DNA of 20,256 nt from a virus: positions 1 to 20,256 of the IMG/VR virus record IMGVR_UViG_3300048105_000052; one strand, written 5' to 3'. Shown here piece after piece: positions 7,339-16,656 of the stretch; the stretch's first letter is position 1; every line of letters begins with the position of its first letter. The notes beneath the pieces were generated by a model. It was not told where the DNA came from and made no database searches. It was given only the letters and a program-made list of their open reading frames with translations. A program made the translations under genes and the position numbers.

Positions 7339-9147
7339 ATGTCTGAACTTCTACAATTAAGACCCATACAACCTGTTGATCTTCCAGGGTTTCAGTACAG
7401 TATAGCTAGGCCCCAAGCGGGTAGGAATAAATACCAAGACCTAGCGGATGTTTTATCACAGATTAATCCAGCTCTTGCACAGTTTGGTAGGATAGGTGCA
7501 GCTAAACAACAGCTGATACAACAAGAAGAAGAAAAGAGGCGTAAGGAAGACGAAGCACAAGTACAAGCTGGTAGAGAAGCGGTTTATTTTGGGGGCGATC
7601 CTATATCCGACGGTTTAAAGAAAGTATCACGTAAAGCTGTAGAGAGCGGTCAATTATTAGATAAAGATAACGCAGCTTTTCAGATAGGAGCATTACAAGC
7701 ACAAGGAGTCACCGCTGTTAAAGGCCCTTACCGTGATATGTTATATAGTCAGGTCAATACCCTCGAAGGTGACATTGGAGAATTTATTGAGCAGACAAGG
7801 CTGGAGTTTATAAAACAACCAGAGTTCGCTAATCCTTCTGTTCGTTCTTTTGCTTTTGAAGAATTTAATAAAGTAGAGGACGAGTTTCGTAATGATGTTG
7901 AAAAAATAAGAGACGCTGCAAATACAGAGACATTTAAAAGAGCTTGGTTAGAATTAGGCAGACCTGTAGTTAACGGTATTATATCAGGAGAATTAGATGT
8001 TAATGATCCAAATATGATTGGGTGGTTGAATCACTCTGCTGGTGTGTTTAAGGGTTCACAAGAATACGCATGGACTAACTTAATTAAAGAACAGTTAAGG
8101 GAAGGTTTATCTAAAGAACCGGGAGAGGTTGGTAGTATATCACCTAATCAAGTTGATAGTTTTTTAGATAAGTTACGCACTTTAGATTTAGGTGGCGGTG
8201 TTAAGTTTGCTGATGCTGAAGTAGGGAACGCCATAACATCTTTCTACGACTCTACTGAGAATATCAGAATAAAGTGGGAGAATAATAAAAATAAACAATT
8301 AAATGAAAACTACGAAACAAAAAAAGGTTTAGCGGTTGATTTATTATTAAAATCTATGGGAGATGGTCCAACTGTTACAGCAAGCGAAGCGTCTGAAATT
8401 AGGGATGTTTTCTTAGCGAGTGTTCCGCCGACCCAAAAGCAAAAAGGTTTAAGCGACTTTAATGATATATTAAAAAATATTAATAAACCCACCGACGATA
8501 TGTCTTCCTTGGTTGTAGGTAATATCGAAACAAACATAGCAGAAGGGGAAGACTTAACGAAGACTGTAACAGAAGTAAATAATCTATTCCGAGGAGGATC
8601 AATAACAGCTACGCAGCGTTTGAATTTATTAGATAAAATTGATAAGGAAAGAGATTTCGACCAACTAGTTTATAAAACCGAAGGGGTGAGGAAGTTATCC
8701 GAAGGTTATGAAAATGTCATAACAGGTTTCAATACAACTAGAATAGGTAAAGCCACTTACGAAGAGGGGTATTTTACCCAACTAGGAGTGCCTAGCGATA
8801 TGGAGGCTAATGATAAAAAGGATGTAACAAACGGTAGTGTGTATAATCAAATACTACTTAAAACAGGGAGTGAATACGCTTCTAAACGTTTTGTTAATAG
8901 TAGGTACTATGCTTTTAATAAAGACTTTAAACAGGCTAATCTTTTAAAGTTTAAAGAATATGAAGCCGATCCCCAGACTAGCCCACAAGAAGCCGCTAAT
9001 AAAGTATTAGAGGAAATGCAAGAAACAGCTAGAAGTGTGTTTAAAGATTGGGAAAAAGAATCCATCGAAGAAGCTAAAAGATTGTATAAGATTGAAATTT
9101 TCACTACAGGAGAAGAACTACAACAAGCATTCCCCGAAGACCTTTAA
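7339..9147 (+). CDS. Internal virion protein C (T7 gp15-like)
   Basis: The product has 602 residues, shorter than T7 gp15 (747). In T7, gp15 and gp16 form the periplasmic tube and inner-membrane part of the ejectosome. The protein is almost wholly helical and hydrophilic: a short N-terminal segment, then a charged helix (about 55-80, AAKQQLIQQEEEKRRKEDEA), then many amphipathic helices (for example DMLYSQVNTLEGDIGEFIEQ and RSFAFEEFNKVEDEF). There are no membrane segments or catalytic motifs. The call rests on its position between the gp14- and gp16-like genes and its all-helical character. Codons are A+T-rich (TTA, AAT, ATA), unlike the capsid gene. No clear ribosome binding site precedes ATG 7339, one base after the previous stop. 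Confidence 0.78.
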   Translation: MSELLQLRPIQPVDLPGFQYSIARPQAGRNKYQDLADVLSQINPALAQFGRIGAAKQQLIQQEEEKRRKEDEAQVQAGREAVYFGGDPISDGLKKVSRKAVESGQLLDKDNAAFQIGALQAQGVTAVKGPYRDMLYSQVNTLEGDIGEFIEQTRLEFIKQPEFANPSVRSFAFEEFNKVEDEFRNDVEKIRDAANTETFKRAWLELGRPVVNGIISGELDVNDPNMIGWLNHSAGVFKGSQEYAWTNLIKEQLREGLSKEPGEVGSISPNQVDSFLDKLRTLDLGGGVKFADAEVGNAITSFYDSTENIRIKWENNKNKQLNENYETKKGLAVDLLLKSMGDGPTVTASEASEIRDVFLASVPPTQKQKGLSDFNDILKNINKPTDDMSSLVVGNIETNIAEGEDLTKTVTEVNNLFRGGSITATQRLNLLDKIDKERDFDQLVYKTEGVRKLSEGYENVITGFNTTRIGKATYEEGYFTQLGVPSDMEANDKKDVTNGSVYNQILLKTGSEYASKRFVNSRYYAFNKDFKQANLLKFKEYEADPQTSPQEAANKVLEEMQETARSVFKDWEKESIEEAKRLYKIEIFTTGEELQQAFPEDL

Positions 9148-9153
9148 ATAAAA

Positions 9154-12100
9154 ATGGATAAGGAAAAAGAAATTAAGCCGTTGATGCGTTCTACCTACAA
9201 AGGTTTGGACTCTGCTGATCCTGAAACTAAACTCACTCAAGAACAAGTTGAGCAAGGTATAGAGCAGTTTAAGGGAGATGTTAAAAGCTATTTAGACTCA
9301 GAGGAAGAACGAATTGTAAGTGATATAAAAACACAAAAACCCGTTCCATCGTTAACTAGAGTGGAAGAAATCGAAGCTACACCTGAAGGCACTTTACCTA
9401 CTAGACCTAGGCCGGGAGCATACACACCATCAACACCTCAAGTTGAAATACCTACTACATTACCAGAGCACGGAATAAAGTCACTATATACAAATGAAGA
9501 AAGAATCCTAGAAAGAGCTACACAGATAACTGGATTACCTCCTGAAAGCCCCGCTAATCATCAAATAGCAAACGTACTTGCTCAAGGCGATCCATTCTCT
9601 GCGTCTTCTATGGAGAAGGCTAAGGAAGAAACAATGAAACTTGTTCGAGCTGGTTTGATACCTAATCCTAATTACGACGGGTTTGATGCTGAAGTAGCAG
9701 AGTTCGTTGATTGGGCTAATCCAATGGCTGTTGAAATAATCGGAACTTTAGGAACAGGTATCGTTACTTCTCCTCTACTACTTTCTCCAGAGCCTGTAAC
9801 TAAAGCGACTTGGTTCGGTTTAAATGCTTCCTCAAGTGCGTTTTGGAATATGGTTGCTCAACAAATGGAAATAGGGTCAGGCGTTAGAGAGGAAACGAAT
9901 TGGTCTGAGGTTTTCGCTTCTGGTGCTTTAGGTGCTGTACCTGCAATTAAGACTGGCGTAGGACTATCTAAGGCAGGTGTGATAGGAGTAAGAGCAGCGG
10001 AGGGAGCTGGTTTAGGTATAGGTTACGAAGGTCTTCGGTTAGGATTTGCTGCTCTTTATGGGGAGGATTTAGATTTTAGTGTAGCTGGGCTTGCTGCTGC
10101 ACCTATTTTAGGTGCTACTATAGGAGGGACTTTAGGTAGGTTAGAGAAGTCTCTTGTTATATATAAGGATAATTCATCAGCTCAAGGAGCTTCTGTTTTG
10201 CGTAAAGTGATTACGGACGAGTTGAAACAAGTTAAAAAGGAATTACAACGTACTGAGAAAAAAGGAGGAGTTAATAAAACTGCTCGTACTAAAATTGAAA
10301 AACTAGAGTCTCAGTTACAAGAGTTAATACCTAACGAAGAGAAAGTACTGCAACGAGCTATTGATACTTTGGAGCAAGCTGAACAAAAACAAATGGAGGC
10401 GGTAGCTAAAGTTGCCGAAGAGTTTAAGAAGACAGAGGCGTTTAAGTTATTTCAAGAAGTAGATGTACAAGGCGAAGCACCTACGGTTAAAGTTGACCGA
10501 GAAGATGTAGGTCCGTTATCTGAGGAAGATTTTGATGAACTTAAAGAAGTAACAGCTTCCGAGCAACAAGCTAGAGGAATATTAGATGACTTTCTATCTG
10601 GTGGAGGCACTCGTGAAGTTGATCCTGTAACAGGGAAGGTTCTTGATTCTCACGACGAAGTAAAGGCTAGGTTGTTAACTGATGATACAGAGAAGCAAAG
10701 ACTTATTAACAGTGTTACTTCAGCTATTAACGATGACTTAAAAAAGGTTAAAGGCGGACGAGTTGGTAAGTTAGAATACTTAGCTAAAGTACAAAATGAA
10801 CTTGATAGAAGACTTGGAGTAAAAGCTAGTCAAGAATTAGCTATCGTTATGAATGCCGCCCAAGTAGCAGATAACGCTGAAGTAGCAGATACTATAAGTA
10901 AACTAGGCATACACATGGCGGCTAATGGTGCTGTTATGGTAAGGGGCTACGACGACTTACTTAAGTTATTAACTGAAGCAGATTTAAACGATCCTAACAT
11001 AATTAATGACGCTACCACTAGTATCTTAAAACTAATACCACAACAGTTAGCTTGGAAGAAGGCAGGAGCGGAATCTGGTAGGTTGTTGCAATCTAGGAAG
11101 TACACTAAAGATGTACTAGATGTTAAACAAAAAGAAGTACTTGAAGGATTAGAAGGTAAATTAGTAAGTGATTTAGATGAAGCTAAGAATCTAACAGACG
11201 AACAACTTCAAGAACAGTTAAAGACTTTTGGGGACATACAGGTTGTAAGGAAACTTCTTAAAACTATACAACAAGCAGAGGATACTTCAGAGGTTCATAA
11301 AATACTTACTGAACAACAAAAAGCATTTCAAAATACTTGGAAGAATACTGCTAAAAAATATTTATCAAAGCCTTACGAACCTGATGAAACAGGAGGTAGT
11401 TCTACGTATACTAAAGCAAGAGATATGGGTTCGGATGTACTTTACGCCTCTATGCTTAGTAGTCCTGTAACTCACGCTAAAGTTCTTATATCTAACACTA
11501 TTATGTCAAAGTATAATGCTTTAAATGGATGGGTGGGTTCTAGATTTATGGCTACATTACCTTGGACAACAGAAGGTATAACGAAAGACGAATGGAAAAG
11601 AGCGGGTGATTTTTGGAGTAAAACCGCAACTAATTTTAGTACTTATGGAGCTATAGTTCATAAAGAGGCTATGAAAGTGTTAAAGTCTGGTGATTCGGAT
11701 TTGAGGTCACATTTTGAAAGAGCGGGAAATTCGTCTTGGTCAATGGAGCGTACAGGAATGTCTGGAGCTTTAGGTGCTACTTTTGAAAACATAGGTAGGC
11801 ACGTTGATTTACCCGGAAAAGGTTTAGCTTCTTTAGATGTAAGAACTAGATTAAACGTAGCACACGCCATGACTCACGCTAAAGCTGAGGTTGATTATCA
11901 AAAGGCTGTGGCTTCAGGTGAAAGCGTAGGCACATTTAGGCAATATTACGATAACTTTGTAAGTAAAGTATTTACCGAGTCAAAAGGTAAGTTAATGACT
12001 GAAGATCAAGTAAGAAGGAAAGCTGTGTTAATGGCGGAGAAAGAAGGGGTGGCTCCAGAAAACTTAGCTTCTTATATGGATAATTTTGTTAAGAATAATT

Positions 12101-13905
12101 GGGATAAAGATACAAGTGCGTTCGTTGATTATGTTCAAAGAAATTTAAAAGAAATAACATTTACTGAGGAAATGGGTGAGTTTGCTGATCCAAACTTGTT
12201 AGAAAAAGGTAACTATTATTTAGAGCAATTCTTAAGAACATACCCCGCTTTACAAGTTGTACTGAATCCTTTCATGCGTACAGGACGAAACATACAAAGA
12301 GGTGCAGCAGCTGTAACTAGCCCTTTAAAAACTCTTACTGCGGCTATTGATAAAATACCATTAGTTAACAGAACGCCTTTAATTAAGGATGTTCCTAGAT
12401 TAGCGGAAAAGCTTTGGACTAAAACAACTAAAGACTTAGCAAGTGATGACCCCATAATATCCGCTAGAGCTAGAGGACAACAGATAACAAGTATAGGTAT
12501 ATTAACTACAGCGTGGGGGCTTGCTGAGGGGATACCCGGAGTCGCTGAATTCGTAGGGACGGAAAGCCAAGATTGGAAAATGAAGAAAGCTATCAAAGCT
12601 GCTACAGGTATGCCTGAGTACACATTAAGAATAGCTGACGTAACCAGACCGGGTAAACAAAAAGCTATAAGCCTAGCAGCACTTGAACCATTTAATACTG
12701 TAATGAGTATAGTAGCTGATATGAAAAGTTTAAGTAACGGTACAGTAGCACAACGAGAGGAAGCGAGGAATTTATTTGAATCAGCTGTATTAGCTCTATC
12801 AAATAATTTAACGAATAAATCCTACTATAAAAACTTAGGGGATGCGATGAAGTTAGTAACAGAAGCAACTAGCGATAAAGAAGCTCAAGCAGCTCAAGCA
12901 TTTAGGTTATTAAAAGGTATGGCGGGTAGTGTAATACCTTCAGTTCAAAATTCTGTAAACTATATGTCTGATGATGTTATTCGTGAAAATAATTCTATTT
13001 TACAAGTAATAGCTAGGCGTATGAATGGTTTATCTAAAGCCGTCCCTCCAATGCGTGATATATTCGGAGACATAGAACTTAGAGGTTTTAGTGATAAGAG
13101 AGGTGCTGGAGTTAATGTTTGGTCACCGTTCGGTGTTTACAATCAAAAGGGCGATATAGATCAATATGTTGAGGTTGATGAAGTAACAGGATTTAGGACA
13201 TTAAAAATACCTAAAATAACTAAGTCAACAGTAGCAACTGAACTACGTAAAAAAGGTAAAAAGGATGCAACAGAAAACGATATAGAACTAGCTTATCAAG
13301 CTAAGATTAGAGAAGCTGCTTACGCTACTATTATCGAACTAGGTATTGCTCCTCATTTCAACGCAGGGACCACTAAATGGAACGGTATAGATTTACAGGA
13401 GATAATACACCCAGATACTCAACAAGATGCGTTTGATAGGTGGCAGGAGATTACTAATGAAATGAAATTAAATTCTATGTCGTTGCCTTCTAGGAATGGT
13501 AAGACTTTGAAGGAAACTATTGTGGCTTTAGCTAGTGGTAAAAGTGTACCAGCTTATGGTGTTTTTGACAAAAGAGTTAGACGTGCTCCTAAGACGGCTC
13601 TACCTGAAGGAACTGCACAGGAGGACACTGAAAGAATAAGCACAATTAAAGCTGTATTTAGGCAGTTTAGAAATGAAGCTTTAGAAAAGTTAAAGAAAGA
13701 GTTTCCTATATTAGAAGAACAGAGAGAAGCCGTAGAAGTCTTTGAAGAAAAATTAGATAGACCATTAAGAAGTCCACAACATTTAGAAGCTAGGCGTAAG
13801 TTTGAGCTTGAGGTATCCGAGCAAAAGTTCCCAGAAGAAAAATATAAAGAACAACAAGTGCCATCTAAACTAGAGGAATTAATGTTACCGTTCAGAAGAA
13901 ACTAA
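9154..13905 (+). CDS. Internal virion protein D (T7 gp16-like ejection protein), no visible transglycosylase
   Basis: With 1583 residues this is the largest product in the window (T7 gp16: 1318). gp16-type proteins cross the host inner membrane and help pull DNA in. Visible parts are a Pro-rich N-terminus (about 60-110), glycine-rich hydrophobic stretches that could insert in membrane (about 190-215 and 250-330), a long coiled coil (about 345-440), the SDVLYASMLSSPVTHAKVLI block (about 758-777) typical of large phage ejection proteins, and the PPMRDIFGD motif near 1297. T7 gp16 has a lytic transglycosylase domain at its N-terminus. I do not see a catalytic Glu-Ser SLT motif here, so peptidoglycan cutting may be done elsewhere. 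The C-terminus is charged and helical. No clear ribosome binding site precedes ATG 9154. Confidence 0.85.
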   Translation: MDKEKEIKPLMRSTYKGLDSADPETKLTQEQVEQGIEQFKGDVKSYLDSEEERIVSDIKTQKPVPSLTRVEEIEATPEGTLPTRPRPGAYTPSTPQVEIPTTLPEHGIKSLYTNEERILERATQITGLPPESPANHQIANVLAQGDPFSASSMEKAKEETMKLVRAGLIPNPNYDGFDAEVAEFVDWANPMAVEIIGTLGTGIVTSPLLLSPEPVTKATWFGLNASSSAFWNMVAQQMEIGSGVREETNWSEVFASGALGAVPAIKTGVGLSKAGVIGVRAAEGAGLGIGYEGLRLGFAALYGEDLDFSVAGLAAAPILGATIGGTLGRLEKSLVIYKDNSSAQGASVLRKVITDELKQVKKELQRTEKKGGVNKTARTKIEKLESQLQELIPNEEKVLQRAIDTLEQAEQKQMEAVAKVAEEFKKTEAFKLFQEVDVQGEAPTVKVDREDVGPLSEEDFDELKEVTASEQQARGILDDFLSGGGTREVDPVTGKVLDSHDEVKARLLTDDTEKQRLINSVTSAINDDLKKVKGGRVGKLEYLAKVQNELDRRLGVKASQELAIVMNAAQVADNAEVADTISKLGIHMAANGAVMVRGYDDLLKLLTEADLNDPNIINDATTSILKLIPQQLAWKKAGAESGRLLQSRKYTKDVLDVKQKEVLEGLEGKLVSDLDEAKNLTDEQLQEQLKTFGDIQVVRKLLKTIQQAEDTSEVHKILTEQQKAFQNTWKNTAKKYLSKPYEPDETGGSSTYTKARDMGSDVLYASMLSSPVTHAKVLISNTIMSKYNALNGWVGSRFMATLPWTTEGITKDEWKRAGDFWSKTATNFSTYGAIVHKEAMKVLKSGDSDLRSHFERAGNSSWSMERTGMSGALGATFENIGRHVDLPGKGLASLDVRTRLNVAHAMTHAKAEVDYQKAVASGESVGTFRQYYDNFVSKVFTESKGKLMTEDQVRRKAVLMAEKEGVAPENLASYMDNFVKNNWDKDTSAFVDYVQRNLKEITFTEEMGEFADPNLLEKGNYYLEQFLRTYPALQVVLNPFMRTGRNIQRGAAAVTSPLKTLTAAIDKIPLVNRTPLIKDVPRLAEKLWTKTTKDLASDDPIISARARGQQITSIGILTTAWGLAEGIPGVAEFVGTESQDWKMKKAIKAATGMPEYTLRIADVTRPGKQKAISLAALEPFNTVMSIVADMKSLSNGTVAQREEARNLFESAVLALSNNLTNKSYYKNLGDAMKLVTEATSDKEAQAAQAFRLLKGMAGSVIPSVQNSVNYMSDDVIRENNSILQVIARRMNGLSKAVPPMRDIFGDIELRGFSDKRGAGVNVWSPFGVYNQKGDIDQYVEVDEVTGFRTLKIPKITKSTVATELRKKGKKDATENDIELAYQAKIREAAYATIIELGIAPHFNAGTTKWNGIDLQEIIHPDTQQDAFDRWQEITNEMKLNSMSLPSRNGKTLKETIVALASGKSVPAYGVFDKRVRRAPKTALPEGTAQEDTERISTIKAVFRQFRNEALEKLKKEFPILEEQREAVEVFEEKLDRPLRSPQHLEARRKFELEVSEQKFPEEKYKEQQVPSKLEELMLPFRRN

Positions 13906-13944
13906 CTTGCTCTTCTCTCTCAATAATTAATAATATATATCATC

Positions 13945-15765
13945 ATGGCTAACACCTACGTAGACTATACAGGTAACGGTTCAACGACCGACTTTAACTT
14001 TTCATTTCCATACATCAAAACTTCACACGTTGCTGTAGAAGTGAACGACGGACAAGGAGCGGGCGGCACGAACCAATGGGTACGCAAGACGTTGACCACT
14101 GATTACTCAGTTCAAACATCTCCCAATACATTCGTCAGATTTGTTACGGCTCCAGCTTCCAACGTTAAAGTACGAGTGCTGAGAGACAGTGACGCTAATG
14201 AAGGCATCGTAGACTTCGCTAACGGTTCGGTACTTACAGAGACAGAACTTGATAACTCCTACCAACATAATCGTTACCTTGCAGAAGAAGCAGAAGAAGG
14301 CAACACTGGAGGTGCGTTAACAAAGCGAGGAACTGAACATTACAACGCTGATGGATTGAAGCTTGAGAACGTTGCTGATCCAGACTCTGATGATGACGCA
14401 GTAAATAAAGGATATGCAGACACACGTTATGTAGATGCTGCCGGGGATACGATGAGTGGTGACTTAAACATGGGCAGTAATAAGATTACTAACTTAGCTG
14501 ACCCAACTGTCGATGCAGATGTTGCTAATAAGAACTATGTAGACGATACAATCACTACTTCTTTAGCGACAGGTTCTCCTCCTCCCGGTGTCCAGCTCGC
14601 TACTGATCAGATAGAAGACGACGCTATCACTTACGCAAAGTTACAAAACGTATCAGCTAACAATGTATTGATCGGTAACGATAATGGTGTGGGTGTTGAT
14701 GCTCAAGAACTTACAGCAAATGAAGCTCGTACCTTGCTAAATGTAGCAGACGGTGCGACCGCTAACGATAGTGACGCTAACTTAAAAGATAGAGCAAATC
14801 ATACAGGCACACAAACAGCAGCAACTATTTCAGACTTTGATACAGAGGTAGCTAACAACTCAGCCGTAGCTGCTAACACTGCAAAGATAAGTTATACGGA
14901 CGCTGCGGCTGTAGCCCTGAACACTGCAAAGGTGTCGAATGCTACCCACACTGGAGACGCTACGGGGGATACTGCTCTTACTCTTGCTACCGTTAATAGT
15001 AATGTAGGTTCGTTTACTAACGCTGATATAACAGTTAACGCTAAAGGATTAGTAACAGCGGCAAGTAGTGGTACGGGAGGTGCTGCTGGTACTCCTAATT
15101 GGAGTAGTGGGTGGGTAAATACTGACGGCACTACAGCTGTGGCTAACGGGGCTACTCTAACTTTTACTCATAACTTAGGAACAACAAATGTTAACTGGAG
15201 TATGTACGCAAATGCTAGTGCATCCGATAGCGGGGCGGCTTCTATTCACGGTCACGATGTTTTTACGAGCGGTAGGTTTGGTGCATTAGTTAAGGATTTA
15301 ACAAGTAATACAATTACATTTGAGTTGGCGGCTAACGGATATTCAACAGCTAACGGATCAGGTGCGACTATCACCGAAAGTTTCGCAGGGGATTATGTTA
15401 AAGTAGTAGTAAGTGCTAGTGCGACTGTGGGTGCTGTTTCTAAATACAATAGTGGATGGGTAACAACTGACGGTACTACTTCTGTGGCTAATGGTGCTAC
15501 TCTATCTTTCACTCATAGCTTAGGTTCGGATAATTTAATATTTGAAGTGTTTGCTAGAGATACAAGTGGAGGTACGAACTCTGTGAGAATAGATGTTCAA
15601 GACGGAAATAGCGGAGCTTATTACGGTGCTCAAGTAAAAGATATATCAACAAATACAGTTACAATTCAAATAGCGGCAAGCGGTCTTACTAAGTTTAATA
15701 GTAGCGGGGTAGCTGTAGTTACTAATTGGAACACTCAACAGATCAAGGTCGTAGTAATCGGATGA
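13945..15765 (+). CDS. Tail fibre protein with T7 gp17-type N-terminus
   Basis: The product has 606 residues (T7 gp17: 553). Residues 1-125 (YVDYTGNGSTTDFNFSFPYI, then VRVLRDSD and LTETELDNSYQHNRYLAEEA) are the conserved tail-binding domain of T7-like fibres. Residues about 145-200 contain two copies of a fibre repeat (DAAGDTMSGDLNMGSNKITN, NLADPTVDADVANKNYVD). Residues about 250-385 contain shaft-like VAANTAK, VALNTAK and ITVNAKGLVTAA motifs. Residues 387-606 are a tandem pair of about 115-residue beta-rich domains, probably the receptor-binding tip. ATG 13945 follows an A+T-rich leader without a ribosome binding site. The last four bases, ATGA, contain the start of the next gene. Confidence 0.9.
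   Translation: MANTYVDYTGNGSTTDFNFSFPYIKTSHVAVEVNDGQGAGGTNQWVRKTLTTDYSVQTSPNTFVRFVTAPASNVKVRVLRDSDANEGIVDFANGSVLTETELDNSYQHNRYLAEEAEEGNTGGALTKRGTEHYNADGLKLENVADPDSDDDAVNKGYADTRYVDAAGDTMSGDLNMGSNKITNLADPTVDADVANKNYVDDTITTSLATGSPPPGVQLATDQIEDDAITYAKLQNVSANNVLIGNDNGVGVDAQELTANEARTLLNVADGATANDSDANLKDRANHTGTQTAATISDFDTEVANNSAVAANTAKISYTDAAAVALNTAKVSNATHTGDATGDTALTLATVNSNVGSFTNADITVNAKGLVTAASSGTGGAAGTPNWSSGWVNTDGTTAVANGATLTFTHNLGTTNVNWSMYANASASDSGAASIHGHDVFTSGRFGALVKDLTSNTITFELAANGYSTANGSGATITESFAGDYVKVVVSASATVGAVSKYNSGWVTTDGTTSVANGATLSFTHSLGSDNLIFEVFARDTSGGTNSVRIDVQDGNSGAYYGAQVKDISTNTVTIQIAASGLTKFNSSGVAVVTNWNTQQIKVVVIG
15103..15765 (+). repeat. Tandem duplication of the fibre's C-terminal domain
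   Basis: Copy 1 begins at Ser387/Trp390 and copy 2 at Ser503/Trp505, a period of about 115 residues (345 bases). Both open with SGWV.TDGTT.VANGATL.FTH and continue with NL, GA.VKD, T.TI.F/I and a closing KVVV strand. The opening 75 bases are about 80% identical by eye at the DNA level, so the duplication is fairly recent relative to the rest of the gene. Confidence 0.85.
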
Positions 15766-16013
15766 TCGACTCTATCTCAGACTTACTTAACACCGCTCTC
15801 GTCATTGCTATAAGTGTAGTGGGGTGGATTATTAAACGTGTTATTGAACGCTTAGACATTGGTGATAAACGACTTACAAAGATAGAGGTAGAACTTGCCA
15901 CTCAACGAGAACGAGATGCTGCCGTAGAAAGTAGAATAGGTAAAGTGGAAACTGCAATACAAGAGATGCACGGAAAGCTTGACCGCATGATGGAAATATT
16001 AATGAGGAAATAG
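15762..16013 (+). CDS. Single-TM coiled-coil protein after tail fibre (lysis-cassette candidate)
   Basis: The product is 83 residues from ATG 15762, which overlaps the fibre stop as ATGA; an upstream alternative start at 15726 would lie inside the fibre gene and is less likely. One membrane segment (about residues 8-24, LLNTALVIAISVVGWII) is followed by basic residues and a coiled coil to the end (RLTKIEVELATQRERDAAVE, IGKVETAIQEMHGKLDRMME). T7 places its holin (17.5) and inner spanin (18.5) in this interval, but there is no sequence resemblance to gp17.5. The layout, an N-terminal anchor and about 55 residues of coiled coil, suits a small spanin-like or holin-associated protein. The function is inference; the reading frame itself is convincing. 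Confidence 0.75.
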   Translation: MIDSISDLLNTALVIAISVVGWIIKRVIERLDIGDKRLTKIEVELATQRERDAAVESRIGKVETAIQEMHGKLDRMMEILMRK

Positions 16014-16015
16014 AT

Positions 16016-16144
16016 ATGCCAAAAGGATTATACGCAAACATAAATAAACGTAAGAGCTTAGGCATTAGCCGTAGCAAGAAGAAGTCAACGATATCACCTA
16101 AAGCGTACGCTAATATGAAGCGTGGGTTTCCTAAAAGTAAGTAA
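16016..16144 (+). CDS. 42-residue highly basic protein (MPKGLYANI family)
   Basis: This small gene begins MPKGLYANINKRKSLGISRS and ends MKRGFPKSK. Thirteen of its 42 residues are Lys or Arg and there is no Asp or Glu. The same opening, MxKGLYANI, recurs in small basic proteins of many marine phages, which is why I call it a real gene despite its size; that is from memory. Its function is unknown. DNA, RNA or virion packing roles would fit the charge. ATG 16016 is two bases after the previous stop, and its TAA overlaps the next ATG (TAATG), so it sits in a tightly coupled cluster. Confidence 0.78.
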   Translation: MPKGLYANINKRKSLGISRSKKKSTISPKAYANMKRGFPKSK

Positions 16145-16419
16145 TGGCTGAAAAGAAGAAGATGACAGGTTGCAAGCGTCGTGGGCTTGCTATAAATAAA
16201 CCACGAAGAATACGTAAAGGTGAACCCGGATACGGTAAAAAGAAGTTTGTTGTGTGTGCTAAAGAAGGCAGCAAGCATCGAATAATCCGTTTCGGAGACG
16301 CTAAGATGACTATTAAGAAAAGTGATCCAGCCCGTCGTCGTTCTTTTAGAGCTAGACATAAATGCGACCAAAAGAAATCAAAGCTTACAGCGGGTTACTG
16401 GTCATGTAAAAAATGGTAA
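16144..16419 (+). CDS. 91-residue basic four-cysteine protein
   Basis: The product is strongly basic, with cysteines at 10, 38, 74 and 88. Its most distinctive part is the C-terminal half: RFGDAKMTIKKSDPARRRSF, RARHKCD and YWSCKKW. I recognise this block as a conserved unnamed family of aquatic phages and some large viruses, with no assigned function that I know. Four Cys plus His45 and His72 could bind a metal, but the spacing is not a standard zinc finger. The start overlaps the stop of the 42-residue gene. It is likely co-translated with it and could act with it on nucleic acid or in the virion. Confidence 0.82.
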   Translation: MAEKKKMTGCKRRGLAINKPRRIRKGEPGYGKKKFVVCAKEGSKHRIIRFGDAKMTIKKSDPARRRSFRARHKCDQKKSKLTAGYWSCKKW

Positions 16420-16422
16420 CTC

Positions 16423-16656
16423 ATGGCTAGACCTCCTAGAAGACCTGTAGTACGTCCTAATCCTCTTGCGTTTCAACAACGTACGATTTCTGCTACATCC
16501 GCTGCCCAAGCAAAAGAGAATGAGGAGAAAGCAGCAGAGCTGGAAGGTAAAGTAACTACTCTTGAGACTGATCCATTCTTTGTTACTGTTGACGGTGGAG
16601 GAGCGGTAGTGGAAGCAGATATAGATACTTTTGACGGAGGATCACCTGATGCCTAG
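16423..16656 (+). CDS. Small fibre-cassette protein of unknown function
   Basis: The product has 77 residues in three parts: a Pro/Arg-rich N-terminus (MARPPRRPVVRPNP), a helical middle (about 22-48, ATSAAQAKENEEKAAELEGK), and an acidic glycine-rich end (VDGGGAVVEADIDTFDGGSP). I do not recognise a family. Its position directly before an Mtd-N-like gene and two fibre-like genes suggests a structural adaptor of the same appendage; that is inference. It starts three bases after the previous stop and overlaps the next gene by eight bases. Confidence 0.72.
   Translation: MARPPRRPVVRPNPLAFQQRTISATSAAQAKENEEKAAELEGKVTTLETDPFFVTVDGGGAVVEADIDTFDGGSPDA

Noticed and set aside
12216-12623. A 135-residue minus-strand frame inside the gp16-like gene
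   Set aside because: It lies wholly opposite a well-supported long gene on a strand with no other genes, and shows no recognisable motif.
13907-13936. TTGCTC-18-TAATAT as a promoter before the tail fibre gene
   Set aside because: The -35 match is weak and the A+T-rich leader produces -10-like strings by chance. There is too little to list it as a feature.
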